11,961 bases of DNA from DATARH01 sp036278835. GTDB taxonomy: Bacteria > Pseudomonadota > Alphaproteobacteria > ATCC43930 > CGMCC-115725. The translations under genes and the position numbers were made by a program. Below are positions 5,584 through 11,961 of this stretch, piece by piece. How positions within the stretch are numbered: position 1 is the first letter of the stretch; every line of letters starts with the position of its first letter. Location: positions 1-11,961 of the forward strand of contig DASUKH010000317.1 in assembly GCA_036278835.1 (NCBI GenBank), read 5' to 3'. The notes below the pieces were generated by a model that searched no databases, was not told the origin of the DNA, and saw nothing but the letters and a program-made list of their open reading frames with translations.

Positions 5584-6602
5584 ATTTCGCGGGCTTCGCG
5601 GGCGATTGCGAACAGCGCCTCGCGGCAGATCGTCTCCGCCGGCAGACCGGTCTGCTTCATGCGGAACTCGGCCTCGGCGGCGCGGGCAAGCGCGCGGCGC
5701 AGGCGTCGGTCGCCCCAGCGCTGCAACTGCCGGCGAAAGCTGTCCTGCTCCTTGAAGAAGATCGGCGGCCGGGCGCCGCGGATCGCCTCGTCGGGCGACG
5801 CGCCGGCGGAAACCCGCGCCGTGAGCAGGTGCAGCCTTTGCAGGTGGCGCAATAGCGCCCGGATCACCGCGACCGGCGACTCGCCCTCCTGGAAAACGCG
5901 GGCGAGCGCCCTGTCGAGGGCGGCGGCATCGCCCTCGGCGGCGGCGAGGATCGCGTCGTCGAGCGACAGCGCGGCGCTATCGGCGACGACCGCCCGAACC
6001 TCGTCGAGACCGAGCCGGCCGCCGTCGCCGGCATAGAGCGTCAGCTTCTCCAGTTCGGCGCGGGTCAGAAGCCGGTCGCCGCCGAGATGCGCGACGAGAA
6101 AATCGACCGCATCGCGGCTCGCATTCACCCGGTGTTCGGCGAGCGCCTCGCGGATCACCGCGGCGAGATCGCGCGCGCTGTCTGGATAGCAGCCGATCGC
6201 GGCCCCGACGGGCGCCTCCTCGAACGCCCGGCGCAATGCCGAGCGGGCGGGTAGTTCGCCGGCCTCGACGACGACCAGCGCGTCGCCCGCCGGATCGGCC
6301 AGAAACCGCTCGAAGAGCTTCGTCAGCGCGTCGCCCGCCTCGCGCACCCGCACCACCCGCCGGCCGCCCATCAGGCTGATCTGCGCCGCCTCGTCGCCGA
6401 GGCGCGCCGGGTCGGCGGCAAGCGCCGCGGCGGCGAGATCGGCGATGCGGAACGGATCGGCAAGGTCGGGGCAGACCGCACGGGCCAGCGCATCGGCCCG
6501 CTCGCGCACCAGGCCGGCATCGGGCCCATAGAGCAGGATCGCGCGAACCTCCGGGGCGGGGTGGCGCAGAAACCCTTCGACCTGCCGCGGCGCGAGCTTC
6601 AC
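5574..6602 (-). CDS. holA: DNA polymerase III, delta subunit
   Basis: This 342-residue protein matches HolA in size and layout. It begins MKLAPRQVEGFL (GTG start) followed by the AAA+-like N-terminal segment RAILLYGPDAGLVRERADAL, and its C-terminal half is alpha-helical and Arg/Leu-rich with FFKEQDSFRRQLQRW. Delta opens the beta sliding clamp as part of the clamp loader in the cytoplasm. The GTG at 6602 overlaps the lptE stop as GTGA, and no purine-rich ribosome-binding site precedes it, so it is probably translated by coupling from lptE. The open frame extends to 7166, but that region is lptE in another frame. The order leuS-lptE-holA is the same as in E. coli, which supports the call. The 3' end overlaps the convergent ArsR-type gene by 10 bp. 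Confidence 0.93.
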   Translation of the reverse strand: MKLAPRQVEGFLRHPAPEVRAILLYGPDAGLVRERADALARAVCPDLADPFRIADLAAAALAADPARLGDEAAQISLMGGRRVVRVREAGDALTKLFERFLADPAGDALVVVEAGELPARSALRRAFEEAPVGAAIGCYPDSARDLAAVIREALAEHRVNASRDAVDFLVAHLGGDRLLTRAELEKLTLYAGDGGRLGLDEVRAVVADSAALSLDDAILAAAEGDAAALDRALARVFQEGESPVAVIRALLRHLQRLHLLTARVSAGASPDEAIRGARPPIFFKEQDSFRRQLQRWGDRRLRRALARAAEAEFRMKQTGLPAETICREALFAIAREAREIQR

Positions 6603-7135
6603 CGCCGCGCCGCCGGGGGCGGCGCGGCGGCGGCATGGCGCTGGAAGAAGACTTCCAGCCGGGTCGTCAATTCGCGCCGCAACTCCTCGACCGCGCGGTT
6701 GCGGGCATCCTGCTCGGCGACGATGTTGGCGTACTGGTTGGCGAGAATGTCGAAGGATTGGGAGACGTGCACGTTCCCCGTCGTCAGCGGGGCGCCGCTG
6801 CGAATATCGTGCAGGACATAGGCGGCATTGGCCTCGAGCCGTGCGCGCGTGCCGAGGCCCTGCGAACTGATGCCGAGATCGAGCCGGACGACCGACAGCG
6901 TCGTATTCAGGATGTAGCGCGTCGGGGTCGGTTCGCCGGTCGGGTTGAACCAGGTACGCAGCGCCAGTTCGAGTTTTTGGCCGATTCGCTCGGCGATCGG
7001 TGCCACCCGGATGGCGCGCAGATCGGCCGAGGCCGGCCGCGTTTCCGGATCGGCGTAAAGCGGCTCCCAGCCGCAACCGGAGAGCGAGAGCGGCGTGGCA
7101 ATCATCCAGCCGATCAGCAGGCGGCGGTTGAGCAT
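6599..7135 (-). CDS. lptE: LPS-assembly lipoprotein LptE
   Basis: This 178-residue protein has a short signal peptide (MLNRRLLIGWMIATPLS) and a lipobox LSGC with Cys21, so it should be an outer-membrane-anchored lipoprotein. The sequence GWEPLY just after the lipidated Cys and the later core (YILNTTLSVVRLDL, then LEANAAYVLHD, then VSQSFDILANQYANIVAEQD) fit the alphaproteobacterial LptE family. LptE plugs the LptD barrel and helps insert lipopolysaccharide in the outer leaflet. The Ala/Pro/Arg-rich C-terminus (HAAAAPPPAARR) is encoded by a long GC palindrome. It sits between leuS and holA as in other Gram-negatives. The ATG at 7135 gives a proper signal peptide, but no strong ribosome-binding site is visible. 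Confidence 0.9.
   Translation of the reverse strand: MLNRRLLIGWMIATPLSLSGCGWEPLYADPETRPASADLRAIRVAPIAERIGQKLELALRTWFNPTGEPTPTRYILNTTLSVVRLDLGISSQGLGTRARLEANAAYVLHDIRSGAPLTTGNVHVSQSFDILANQYANIVAEQDARNRAVEELRRELTTRLEVFFQRHAAAAPPPAARR
6602..6630 (-). promoter_or_regulatory. Perfect 13-bp GC hairpin at the lptE/holA junction
   Basis: CCGCCGCGCCGCC (6602-6614), loop GGG, GGCGGCGCGGCGG (6618-6630) is a perfect inverted repeat made only of G and C. In the lptE-holA mRNA its 3' arm ends on the first base of the holA GTG, so the folded form would bury the holA initiation region. A ribosome finishing lptE would melt it and could re-initiate at the overlapping GTGA. The arms also encode the last residues of LptE. 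Regulation is inferred. Confidence 0.55.
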
Positions 7136-7150
7136 CTAAGGCGCCGTCCG

Positions 7151-7262
7151 AAACCCTATCCCGCACCGCGGGAGGGGGGGGACCGCTCTCATAGCGAGCG
7201 GTGGGTGAGGGCCGTCTGCCCCCTCACCCCAACCCTCTCCCCCGGTGGGGGAGAGGGAGCTG
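7151..7262 (+). repeat. Compound palindromic repeat block between leuS and lptE
   Basis: The 169-nt leuS-lptE gap is mostly repeat. First comes a short element with CCCGC-ACC-GCGGG (7160-7172), then a 6-bp hairpin CCGCTC (7182-7187) with GAGCGG (7195-7200). Last is a full copy of the GC-rich unit, whose core CCCTCTCCCCC (7233-7243), GGT, GGGGGAGAGGG (7247-7257) is a perfect 11-bp stem. The block lies in the transcript between leuS and lptE if these are co-transcribed, where it could slow transcription or protect upstream mRNA. No T-run is present, so it is not a classical terminator. Confidence 0.75.
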
Positions 7263-7304
7263 TCCGGGGAGCGGTGGCTCACGTTCATCATTGCGGCGCC
7301 CGGC

Positions 7305-9902
7305 TCAGGCGACGACGTTGACGATGCGGTTGGGCACGACCACGACCTTGCGCGGCGGCCGCCCTTCGAGCATCCGGGCGACCTGCGGCAGCGCCAGCGC
7401 CGCTTCTTCCGCCGCAACGGCCGCCGCATCGCGCGGCAGGTCGATCGTGCCGCGCAGCTTGCCGTTGATCTGCACCGCTATCGTGACCTGTTCGTCGCGC
7501 GCGAGGTCGGGATCGGCCTTGGGCCATCCCGCCTCGGCAACCAGCCCCTTGTGGCCGAGCGCCTGCCACATCTCCTCGGCAAGGTGAGGCATCATCGGTC
7601 CGAGCAGCAGGGTGGCGGCCTCCAACCCTTCGCGCAGCACCGCGCCGGCTCCGTTCTCGGCAGCCGGCAGGTCTTCGAGCGCGTTAGTCAGCTCACGGAT
7701 GCGGGCGACCGCGCGGTTGAAGCGGAACTTGTCAAGGTCGTCGGTGACCGCGACGATCGTCTTGTGAATGCGGCGGCGCAGCGCGTCCAATGCCGGCGGC
7801 AGTGTTGGCGGGATCGCGGCGCCGGGCGGCGGCAGCAGCACGGCCGGCTCTGACACCAGCCGCCACAGCCGGTTGACATAGCGCCAAATCCCCTCGATGC
7901 CGGAATCGGTCCATTCGAGGTCGCGCTCGGGCGGGCTGTCGGACAAAAGGTAGAGCCGCGCGGTATCGGCGCCGTAGGTCTCGACGATCGCTTCGAGGCC
8001 GACCACGTTCTTCTTCGACTTGCTCATCTTTTCGAGCCGGCCGGCGGTGACCGGCCGACCCGACTGATCGACCGCGCTGCCATCCGGCGCCGCCGCGACC
8101 TCCTCGGGGAAAAGCCATTCGCCCTCGGCGTTCTGATAGGTCTGGTGGCAGACCATGCCCTGCGTGAAGAGGCCGGCGAACGGCTCGTCGAGATCGATAT
8201 AGCCACACTGTTTCAACGCGCGGGTGAAAAACCGCGAATAAAGCAGGTGCAGGACGGCGTGCTCGACCCCGCCGATATACTGATCGACCGGCATCCAATA
8301 CTCGGCCGCCGCCCGGTCGAACGCGTTTGGTGCGCGGGCCGAGCAGAAGCGCAGGAAGTACCAGGAGGATTCGAAGAACGTGTCGAACGTGTCGGTCTCG
8401 CGCGTGGCCTTGCCGCCGCAGGCCGGGCAGGCAACATGCTTCCAGGTCGGGTGCCGGTCGAGCGGGTTGCCGGGCAGGTCGAACGTCACGTCCTCGGGCA
8501 GCTTGACGGGCAGGTCCGACTCCGGCACCGGTACGATGCCGCACGAAGGGCAGTGGATGACCGGGATCGGGCAGCCCCAATAGCGCTGCCGCGACACGCC
8601 CCAATCGCGCAGCCGGTAGGCGATCGTGCGCTCTCCGTGACCCAGTTCTTCGAGCCGCGCGCCGACCGCGCGCTTCGCCGCCGCGACCGAAAGCCCGTCG
8701 AGGAAGTCTGAGTTGAAAGCGGTCCCGTCCTCGACATAGGCGGTGTCGCCGATCGCGAAATTCGCCGGGTCGGCGCCGGGCGGCAGGATCACCGGGATCA
8801 CCGGCAGCCGATATTTGCGAGCGAAATCGAGGTCGCGCTGATCGTGCGCCGGGCAGCCGAAGATAGCGCCGGTGCCGTATTCCATCAGCACGAAATTGGC
8901 GACATAGACCGGCACGCGCCGTGTCGGGTCGAGCGGGTGCACCGCTTCGAGTGGGGTGCGGTAGCCGCGTTTCTCCGCCGCCTCGATGACCGCCTCGCTT
9001 GTGCCGAGCCGGTCACATTCGGCGATGAACTCCGCGAGCGCCGGGTCCTCATCGGCGAGGCGCTGGGCCAGCGGGTGATGCGGCGACAGCGCGACGAACG
9101 AGGCGCCGTAAAGCGTGTCGGGGCGGGTCGTGAACACCTCGATGGCCCCCTCCCTTCCCTCCCCAGCTAGCGGGGGAGGGTTAGGGTGGGGGTCTGCGAT
9201 CCCGAACCGCACGCGGGCGCCTTCCGAGCGGCCGATCCATTTCTCCTGCATCAGCCGCACCCGTTCGGGCCAGCGGTCGAGCGTCTGCAACGCCTCGAGC
9301 AATTCGTCGCTGAACGCGGTGATGCGCAGAAACCATTGCGACAGAAGGCGCCGCTCGACGATCGCGCCGGAGCGCCAGCCGCGCCCGTCGATCACCTGCT
9401 CGTTGGCGAGCACGGTGTTCTCGGCCGGGTCCCAGTTGACCCAGGATTCCTTGCGGTAGGCGAGGCCCTCCGCCAAGAAATCGAGAAACATCTTCTGTTC
9501 GTGGCGGTAATATTCCGGGTGACAGGTGGCGATTTCGCGCGCCCAGTCATAGGCGAAGCCCATGCGTTTGAGCTGCCCGCGCATCGTCGCGATGTTGTCG
9601 CCGGTCCACACCGCCGGGTGGATGCCGCCGGCGATCGCCGCGTTCTCGGCCGGCAGACCGAACGCATCCCAGCCCATCGGGTGCAGCACGTTGTACCCCT
9701 GGGCGCGGCGATAGCGGGCAACGAGGTCGCCCATCGTGTAGTTGCGGACGTGCCCGACATGCAGTTTGCCGGATGGGTAGGGGAACATCTCAAGGACGTA
9801 GTATTTCGGCCGCGCCGCATCCTCGCGCGCCGCGAAGCACCCGCGCTCATCCCAGATGCGCTGCCACTTCGCCTCGGTTTCCCGGAAATTGTACCGCGAC
9901 AT
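7305..9902 (-). CDS. leuS: Leucyl-tRNA synthetase
   Basis: This 865-residue class I aminoacyl-tRNA synthetase charges tRNA-Leu in the cytoplasm. Motifs in order: HIGH-type HVGH (48-51) in YPSGKLHVGHVRNYT; CP1 editing domain with TTRPDTLYGA and the conserved GCPAHDQRD; WGVSRQRYWGCPIPV; a zinc-binding-type insert with CPSCG and CPACGG; ETDTFDTFFESSWYFLRF; KMSKS (625-629); and the C-terminal end VVVPNRIVNVVA. Start MSRYNFRETEAKWQ is typical for the family. The oddity is a 17-residue insert (about 237-253, DPHPNPPPLAGEGREGA) just before IEVFTTRPDT at the entrance to the editing domain, encoded by a palindromic repeat. It keeps the frame, and all catalytic motifs are present, so the enzyme is probably active. 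Upstream is the DUF3576 gene, 54 nt away; downstream are lptE and holA. Confidence 0.97.
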   Translation of the reverse strand: MSRYNFRETEAKWQRIWDERGCFAAREDAARPKYYVLEMFPYPSGKLHVGHVRNYTMGDLVARYRRAQGYNVLHPMGWDAFGLPAENAAIAGGIHPAVWTGDNIATMRGQLKRMGFAYDWAREIATCHPEYYRHEQKMFLDFLAEGLAYRKESWVNWDPAENTVLANEQVIDGRGWRSGAIVERRLLSQWFLRITAFSDELLEALQTLDRWPERVRLMQEKWIGRSEGARVRFGIADPHPNPPPLAGEGREGAIEVFTTRPDTLYGASFVALSPHHPLAQRLADEDPALAEFIAECDRLGTSEAVIEAAEKRGYRTPLEAVHPLDPTRRVPVYVANFVLMEYGTGAIFGCPAHDQRDLDFARKYRLPVIPVILPPGADPANFAIGDTAYVEDGTAFNSDFLDGLSVAAAKRAVGARLEELGHGERTIAYRLRDWGVSRQRYWGCPIPVIHCPSCGIVPVPESDLPVKLPEDVTFDLPGNPLDRHPTWKHVACPACGGKATRETDTFDTFFESSWYFLRFCSARAPNAFDRAAAEYWMPVDQYIGGVEHAVLHLLYSRFFTRALKQCGYIDLDEPFAGLFTQGMVCHQTYQNAEGEWLFPEEVAAAPDGSAVDQSGRPVTAGRLEKMSKSKKNVVGLEAIVETYGADTARLYLLSDSPPERDLEWTDSGIEGIWRYVNRLWRLVSEPAVLLPPPGAAIPPTLPPALDALRRRIHKTIVAVTDDLDKFRFNRAVARIRELTNALEDLPAAENGAGAVLREGLEAATLLLGPMMPHLAEEMWQALGHKGLVAEAGWPKADPDLARDEQVTIAVQINGKLRGTIDLPRDAAAVAAEEAALALPQVARMLEGRPPRKVVVVPNRIVNVVA
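9144..9194 (-). repeat. GC-rich palindromic repeat inserted in frame within leuS
   Basis: On the coding strand it reads GACCCCCACCCTAACCCTCC, followed by GCTAGCTGGGGAGGGAAGGG. The stem CCCTCCCC (9157-9164) with GGGGAGGG (9173-9180) is perfect over 8 bp. It matches the intergenic copies at 1187-1227, 2996-3040 and 7218-7262. The 51-bp length is a multiple of three, and the frame read (DPHPNPPPLAGEGREGA) has no stop. It lies between the conserved LeuRS segments ARVRF and IEVFTTRPDT, where E. coli LeuRS has only a short linker. Confidence 0.75.
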
Positions 9903-9956
9903 GCTTTCGTTCTTCGTTCCGCCGCGGCGCCGCCGCTCCCCTTTTGGCCGGCGCCG

Positions 9957-10544
9957 CTATTGCCGATAATAATTCTGCCGATACCGCTCGGAATGGATCT
10001 GCCGCGCCCGCAGCAGGATCGCGTTGTCGAGCTGGTCGTTGACCTCGCGCGCCACCGGCGCAGGCTGCCACGAACCGTCGGCCCCGCGCACCTGGCGCTC
10101 GACCGTGACCGTCAGCGAACCTGTGCGCAACGCCCGCGACATGACGAACACCGTGGCGCGCAGCCGCTCGTCGGGCTTGCCCGGCGGCGAATACCATTTG
10201 GTGACGAGCAGCCCGCTCATCGGGTCTTCCGAGCCGATGCCGGCGAATTTCAGCGACTCTTCGGCAGCCTCCCACAACACCGGGCTGACCGTCGGGCCGG
10301 TCTGCGGCCCGATCTGCGTTTCCGAGCGGCGTTTGCCGAAACCCAGCCAGGTCCACAGAGTTTCGTCCGTATCGTCGCGATCGGCCGCCACCTGTCGTGC
10401 CGCCGCTTGCCGCGGCGCGGCGCCGATCACCGGGTCGGCCGGGGTCGCGCGCGGGCTTTCGGCGCAGCCGGCCAGCAGCCCGGCGACGAGCAACGAAAGG
10501 CTTGCGGCGACCACCAGCGGCAGGTGGTATTGATGAGCGGACAT
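9957..10544 (-). CDS. DUF3576 domain-containing lipoprotein
   Basis: This 195-residue protein has a lipoprotein signal peptide (hydrophobic run PLVVAASLSLLVAGL) and lipobox LAGC with Cys27. The body matches DUF3576: SPVLWEAAEESLKFAGI, then DPMSGLLVTKWYSPPGKPDE, then ALRTGSLTVTVERQV and a C-terminal ILLRARQIHSERYR. These proteins occur mainly in Alphaproteobacteria and, as I recall, are often encoded directly upstream of leuS, as here (54-nt gap). The function is unknown. The lipobox places it in the periplasm, probably on the outer membrane since the residue after Cys is Ala. Its proximity to lptE suggests an envelope role, but this is inference. AAGGG upstream of the ATG at 10544 supports the start. 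Confidence 0.88.
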   Translation of the reverse strand: MSAHQYHLPLVVAASLSLLVAGLLAGCAESPRATPADPVIGAAPRQAAARQVAADRDDTDETLWTWLGFGKRRSETQIGPQTGPTVSPVLWEAAEESLKFAGIGSEDPMSGLLVTKWYSPPGKPDERLRATVFVMSRALRTGSLTVTVERQVRGADGSWQPAPVAREVNDQLDNAILLRARQIHSERYRQNYYRQ

Positions 10545-10618
10545 GGCGGCACCCTTTGGGGCCGCATCCGCGCGGGCGGCTCCCTGACGGGAAGCCTTGT
10601 GCCAGGATTGGAGTCGAT
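10545..10618. promoter_or_regulatory. Divergent intergenic region, DUF3576 and YggS genes
   Basis: This 74-bp gap separates two diverging genes and must hold promoters for both, or for the leuS cluster as a whole. Ribosome-binding sites are visible at both ends (AAGGG for DUF3576 and TTGGAG for the YggS-type gene). I see no clear -35/-10 boxes or operators. Confidence 0.4.
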
Positions 10619-11335
10619 ATGGAAGAGGCGCCGTATTCCGCGGCCGGTGGCGACGGCCTCGCCGCCGACTTGGCCGACAATCTTGCCGCGGTGCGCGGCC
10701 GCATCGTGGCGGCGGCGCGGCAGGCCGGGCGGCCTGCGGATTCGGTCCGCCTCGTCGCGGTCAGCAAGACGCAGCCGCAGGCGGCGGTGCGCGCCGCGCT
10801 GGCCGCCGGCCAGCGCGTCTTCGGCGAGAACCGGGTGCGGGAAGCGCTCGGCAAATTTCCCGGTTTGCGCGCCGAATTCCCCGATCTCGAATTGCACCTG
10901 ATCGGGCCGTTGCAGACCAACAAGGCGAAGGACGCGGTGGCGCATTTCGATGTGATCGAAACGCTCGACCGGCCGCATCTCGCCGAAGTGCTGGCGCACG
11001 AAATGGCGCGCAGCGGCCGCCGACTGCCCTGCTATGTTGAGATCAACACCGGCGAGGAGGCGCAGAAGGCCGGCATCCTGCCGGCGGGGGCCGACCAGTT
11101 CATCCGCGACTGTCGCGAGCGCTGGGACTTGTTGATCGAGGGGCTGATGTGCATCCCGCCGGCCGACGAGGAGCCGGCATTGCATTTCGCGCTGTTGCGC
11201 GAGATCGCCCGGCGCAACGATCTGGAGCAGCTCAGCATGGGGATGAGCGCCGATTTCGAAATCGCAATCCGCTTCGGCGCGACCCACGTCCGGGTCGGCA
11301 CCGCCATCTTCGGCCCCCGCCGGGTCGTGCGCTAA
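10619..11335 (+). CDS. YggS/PLPHP-family pyridoxal phosphate homeostasis protein
   Basis: This 238-residue single-domain TIM-barrel protein of the YggS/PROSC family binds pyridoxal 5'-phosphate in the cytoplasm and buffers its level without known enzymatic activity. Conserved features: RLVAVSKTQP with the PLP-binding Lys50 (Lys36 in E. coli YggS); FGENRVREA; LHLIGPLQTNKAKDAV; CYVEINTGEEAQKAGI; GLMCIPP; and the phosphate-binding end LSMGMSADFEIAIRFGATHVRVGTAIFG. Family members usually have VNI/VNx at the EIN position, a small variation. The ATG at 10619 has GGAG upstream; longer open frames to 10397 lack family sequence. It diverges from the DUF3576 gene, and its stop overlaps the convergent DenD-like stop in a shared CTAA. 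It is often next to proC or yggT elsewhere, but not here. Confidence 0.95.
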   Translation: MEEAPYSAAGGDGLAADLADNLAAVRGRIVAAARQAGRPADSVRLVAVSKTQPQAAVRAALAAGQRVFGENRVREALGKFPGLRAEFPDLELHLIGPLQTNKAKDAVAHFDVIETLDRPHLAEVLAHEMARSGRRLPCYVEINTGEEAQKAGILPAGADQFIRDCRERWDLLIEGLMCIPPADEEPALHFALLREIARRNDLEQLSMGMSADFEIAIRFGATHVRVGTAIFGPRRVVR

Positions 11336-11961
11336 TCACGTGCGAGCTGCCGCTGGAGGGCGAGGTCATCCTCGATAAAGGCCTGGACGACTTCGTCGAT
11401 GCCGGCGTCGCGGGCGAAGCCGAGCGCCTCGGCGCGCGGGCTGGCGAGGGATTGCGGCCAGCTGCCGACGATCGCCTGGATCAGCGGATCGGGTTGCCAC
11501 CGGATGCGGGCGTGCGCGGCGCCGCCGCCGACGCGGCGCAGCGCCGCCGCCATCTCGCCGACCGAGACTGAAAACCCCGGCAGTTGCAGCGATCGGTTCG
11601 TCCCGAGCCTGTCGCCCGGCAGGTCGAGCGCCTGCACCAGCCCGGTGACGATGCGGCGGGGCGAAGCGAGCGCCATCACCGTCTCGGGCGACACTGGACA
11701 AACGGCATCCTGCCCGCACAGCGGCTCGCGGATCATCGACGAGGCGAAGGTCGAGGCGGCGCGGTTCGGCAGGCCGGGCCGCACCACCACCGTCGGCAGC
11801 CGCACCGCGCGGCCATCGACAAATCCCTTGCGGCTGTAATCGTTGACGAGGAGTTCGCCGATCGCCTTCTGGGTGCCATAGGAACTTTGTGGCGAGAGCG
11901 GCGTGTCCTCGCCGACCAGCGGCGGCAGCGCGCCGCCATAGACCGCAAGCGAACTGGCGAA
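11332..11961 (-). CDS. denD: D-erythronate dehydrogenase-like SDR (DenD), 5' end outside window
   Basis: The frame is open from 11961 on the minus strand, so the N-terminal NAD-binding Rossmann part (roughly the first 110-120 residues) is missing; 209 residues are visible. The extended-SDR catalytic motif is SSYGTQKAIGE (Tyr-x3-Lys), preceded by the FASSLAVYGG strand with its Ser. NDYSRKGFVDGRAVRLPTVV and VRPGLPNRAASTFASSMIRE resemble the NAD-dependent epimerase/dehydratase subfamily to which DenD belongs. DenD oxidises D-erythronate at C2 in a C4 sugar-acid catabolic route. No OtnK/OtnC-like partner gene is in the window, so this role rests on sequence resemblance. The alternative is an uncharacterised NAD-dependent epimerase. 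The gene end overlaps the YggS-type gene by 4 bp. Confidence 0.8.
   Translation of the reverse strand, partial: FASSLAVYGGALPPLVGEDTPLSPQSSYGTQKAIGELLVNDYSRKGFVDGRAVRLPTVVVRPGLPNRAASTFASSMIREPLCGQDAVCPVSPETVMALASPRRIVTGLVQALDLPGDRLGTNRSLQLPGFSVSVGEMAAALRRVGGGAAHARIRWQPDPLIQAIVGSWPQSLASPRAEALGFARDAGIDEVVQAFIEDDLALQRQLARD

Noticed and set aside
6603..7166. The 530-codon frame that continues holA upstream
   Set aside because: Upstream of 6602 this is lptE in another frame; family length and the GTGA overlap place the holA start at 6602.
9186..10901. 571-codon plus-strand frame opposite leuS and the DUF3576 gene
   Set aside because: It is a shadow of well-identified minus-strand genes and runs into the YggS-type gene in another frame.

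Overview
This is a GC-rich, densely packed chromosomal stretch that reads like an alphaproteobacterium. The marker for this is the order DUF3576 lipoprotein, leuS, lptE, holA, together with a DUF1127 small protein and short GC-rich palindromic repeats of the kind common in that class. A Rhodospirillales-like source is a weaker inference, based on the resemblance of one gene product to the 2-hydroxyacyl-CoA lyase I remember from that order. No tRNA, rRNA, CRISPR array, phage gene or transposase gene is visible.

Left part (1-4156): the 3' part of an MFS transporter gene (+) runs toward two minus-strand metabolic genes. The upstream one encodes an FMN-dependent 2-hydroxy acid oxidase/dehydrogenase. 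The downstream one encodes a thiamine-diphosphate 2-hydroxyacyl-CoA lyase (HACL). Both act at the alpha carbon of 2-hydroxy acids or their CoA esters, so they probably serve one catabolic route (alpha-oxidation-like, or removal of a 2-hydroxy acid as formyl-CoA plus a carbonyl compound). The substrate is not known. The transporter could serve the same route, but only its position suggests this.

Middle (4157-5583): a DUF1127 small basic protein is followed, with an ATGA overlap, by a 55-residue ORF. A divergent ArsR-type winged-helix regulator shares a 107-bp promoter region with the DUF1127 gene, and this region carries a 9-bp direct repeat.

Right-centre (5574-10544, minus): a conserved housekeeping cluster encodes a DUF3576 lipoprotein, leucyl-tRNA synthetase, the LPS-assembly lipoprotein LptE and the DNA polymerase III delta subunit. 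LeuRS carries a 17-residue in-frame insertion encoded by a palindromic repeat that also occurs in intergenic regions of this window. The lptE/holA junction combines a GTGA overlap with a perfect 13-bp GC hairpin.

Right edge (10619-11961): a YggS/PLPHP pyridoxal-phosphate homeostasis protein (+) converges, with a 4-bp stop-codon overlap, on the 3' part of an SDR gene resembling D-erythronate dehydrogenase (DenD), cut by the window end.

Most of the window is ordinary chromosome. The parts worth a second look are the HACL/oxidase pair, the repeat inserted in leuS, the hairpin-coupled lptE-holA junction and the small DUF1127-coupled ORF.
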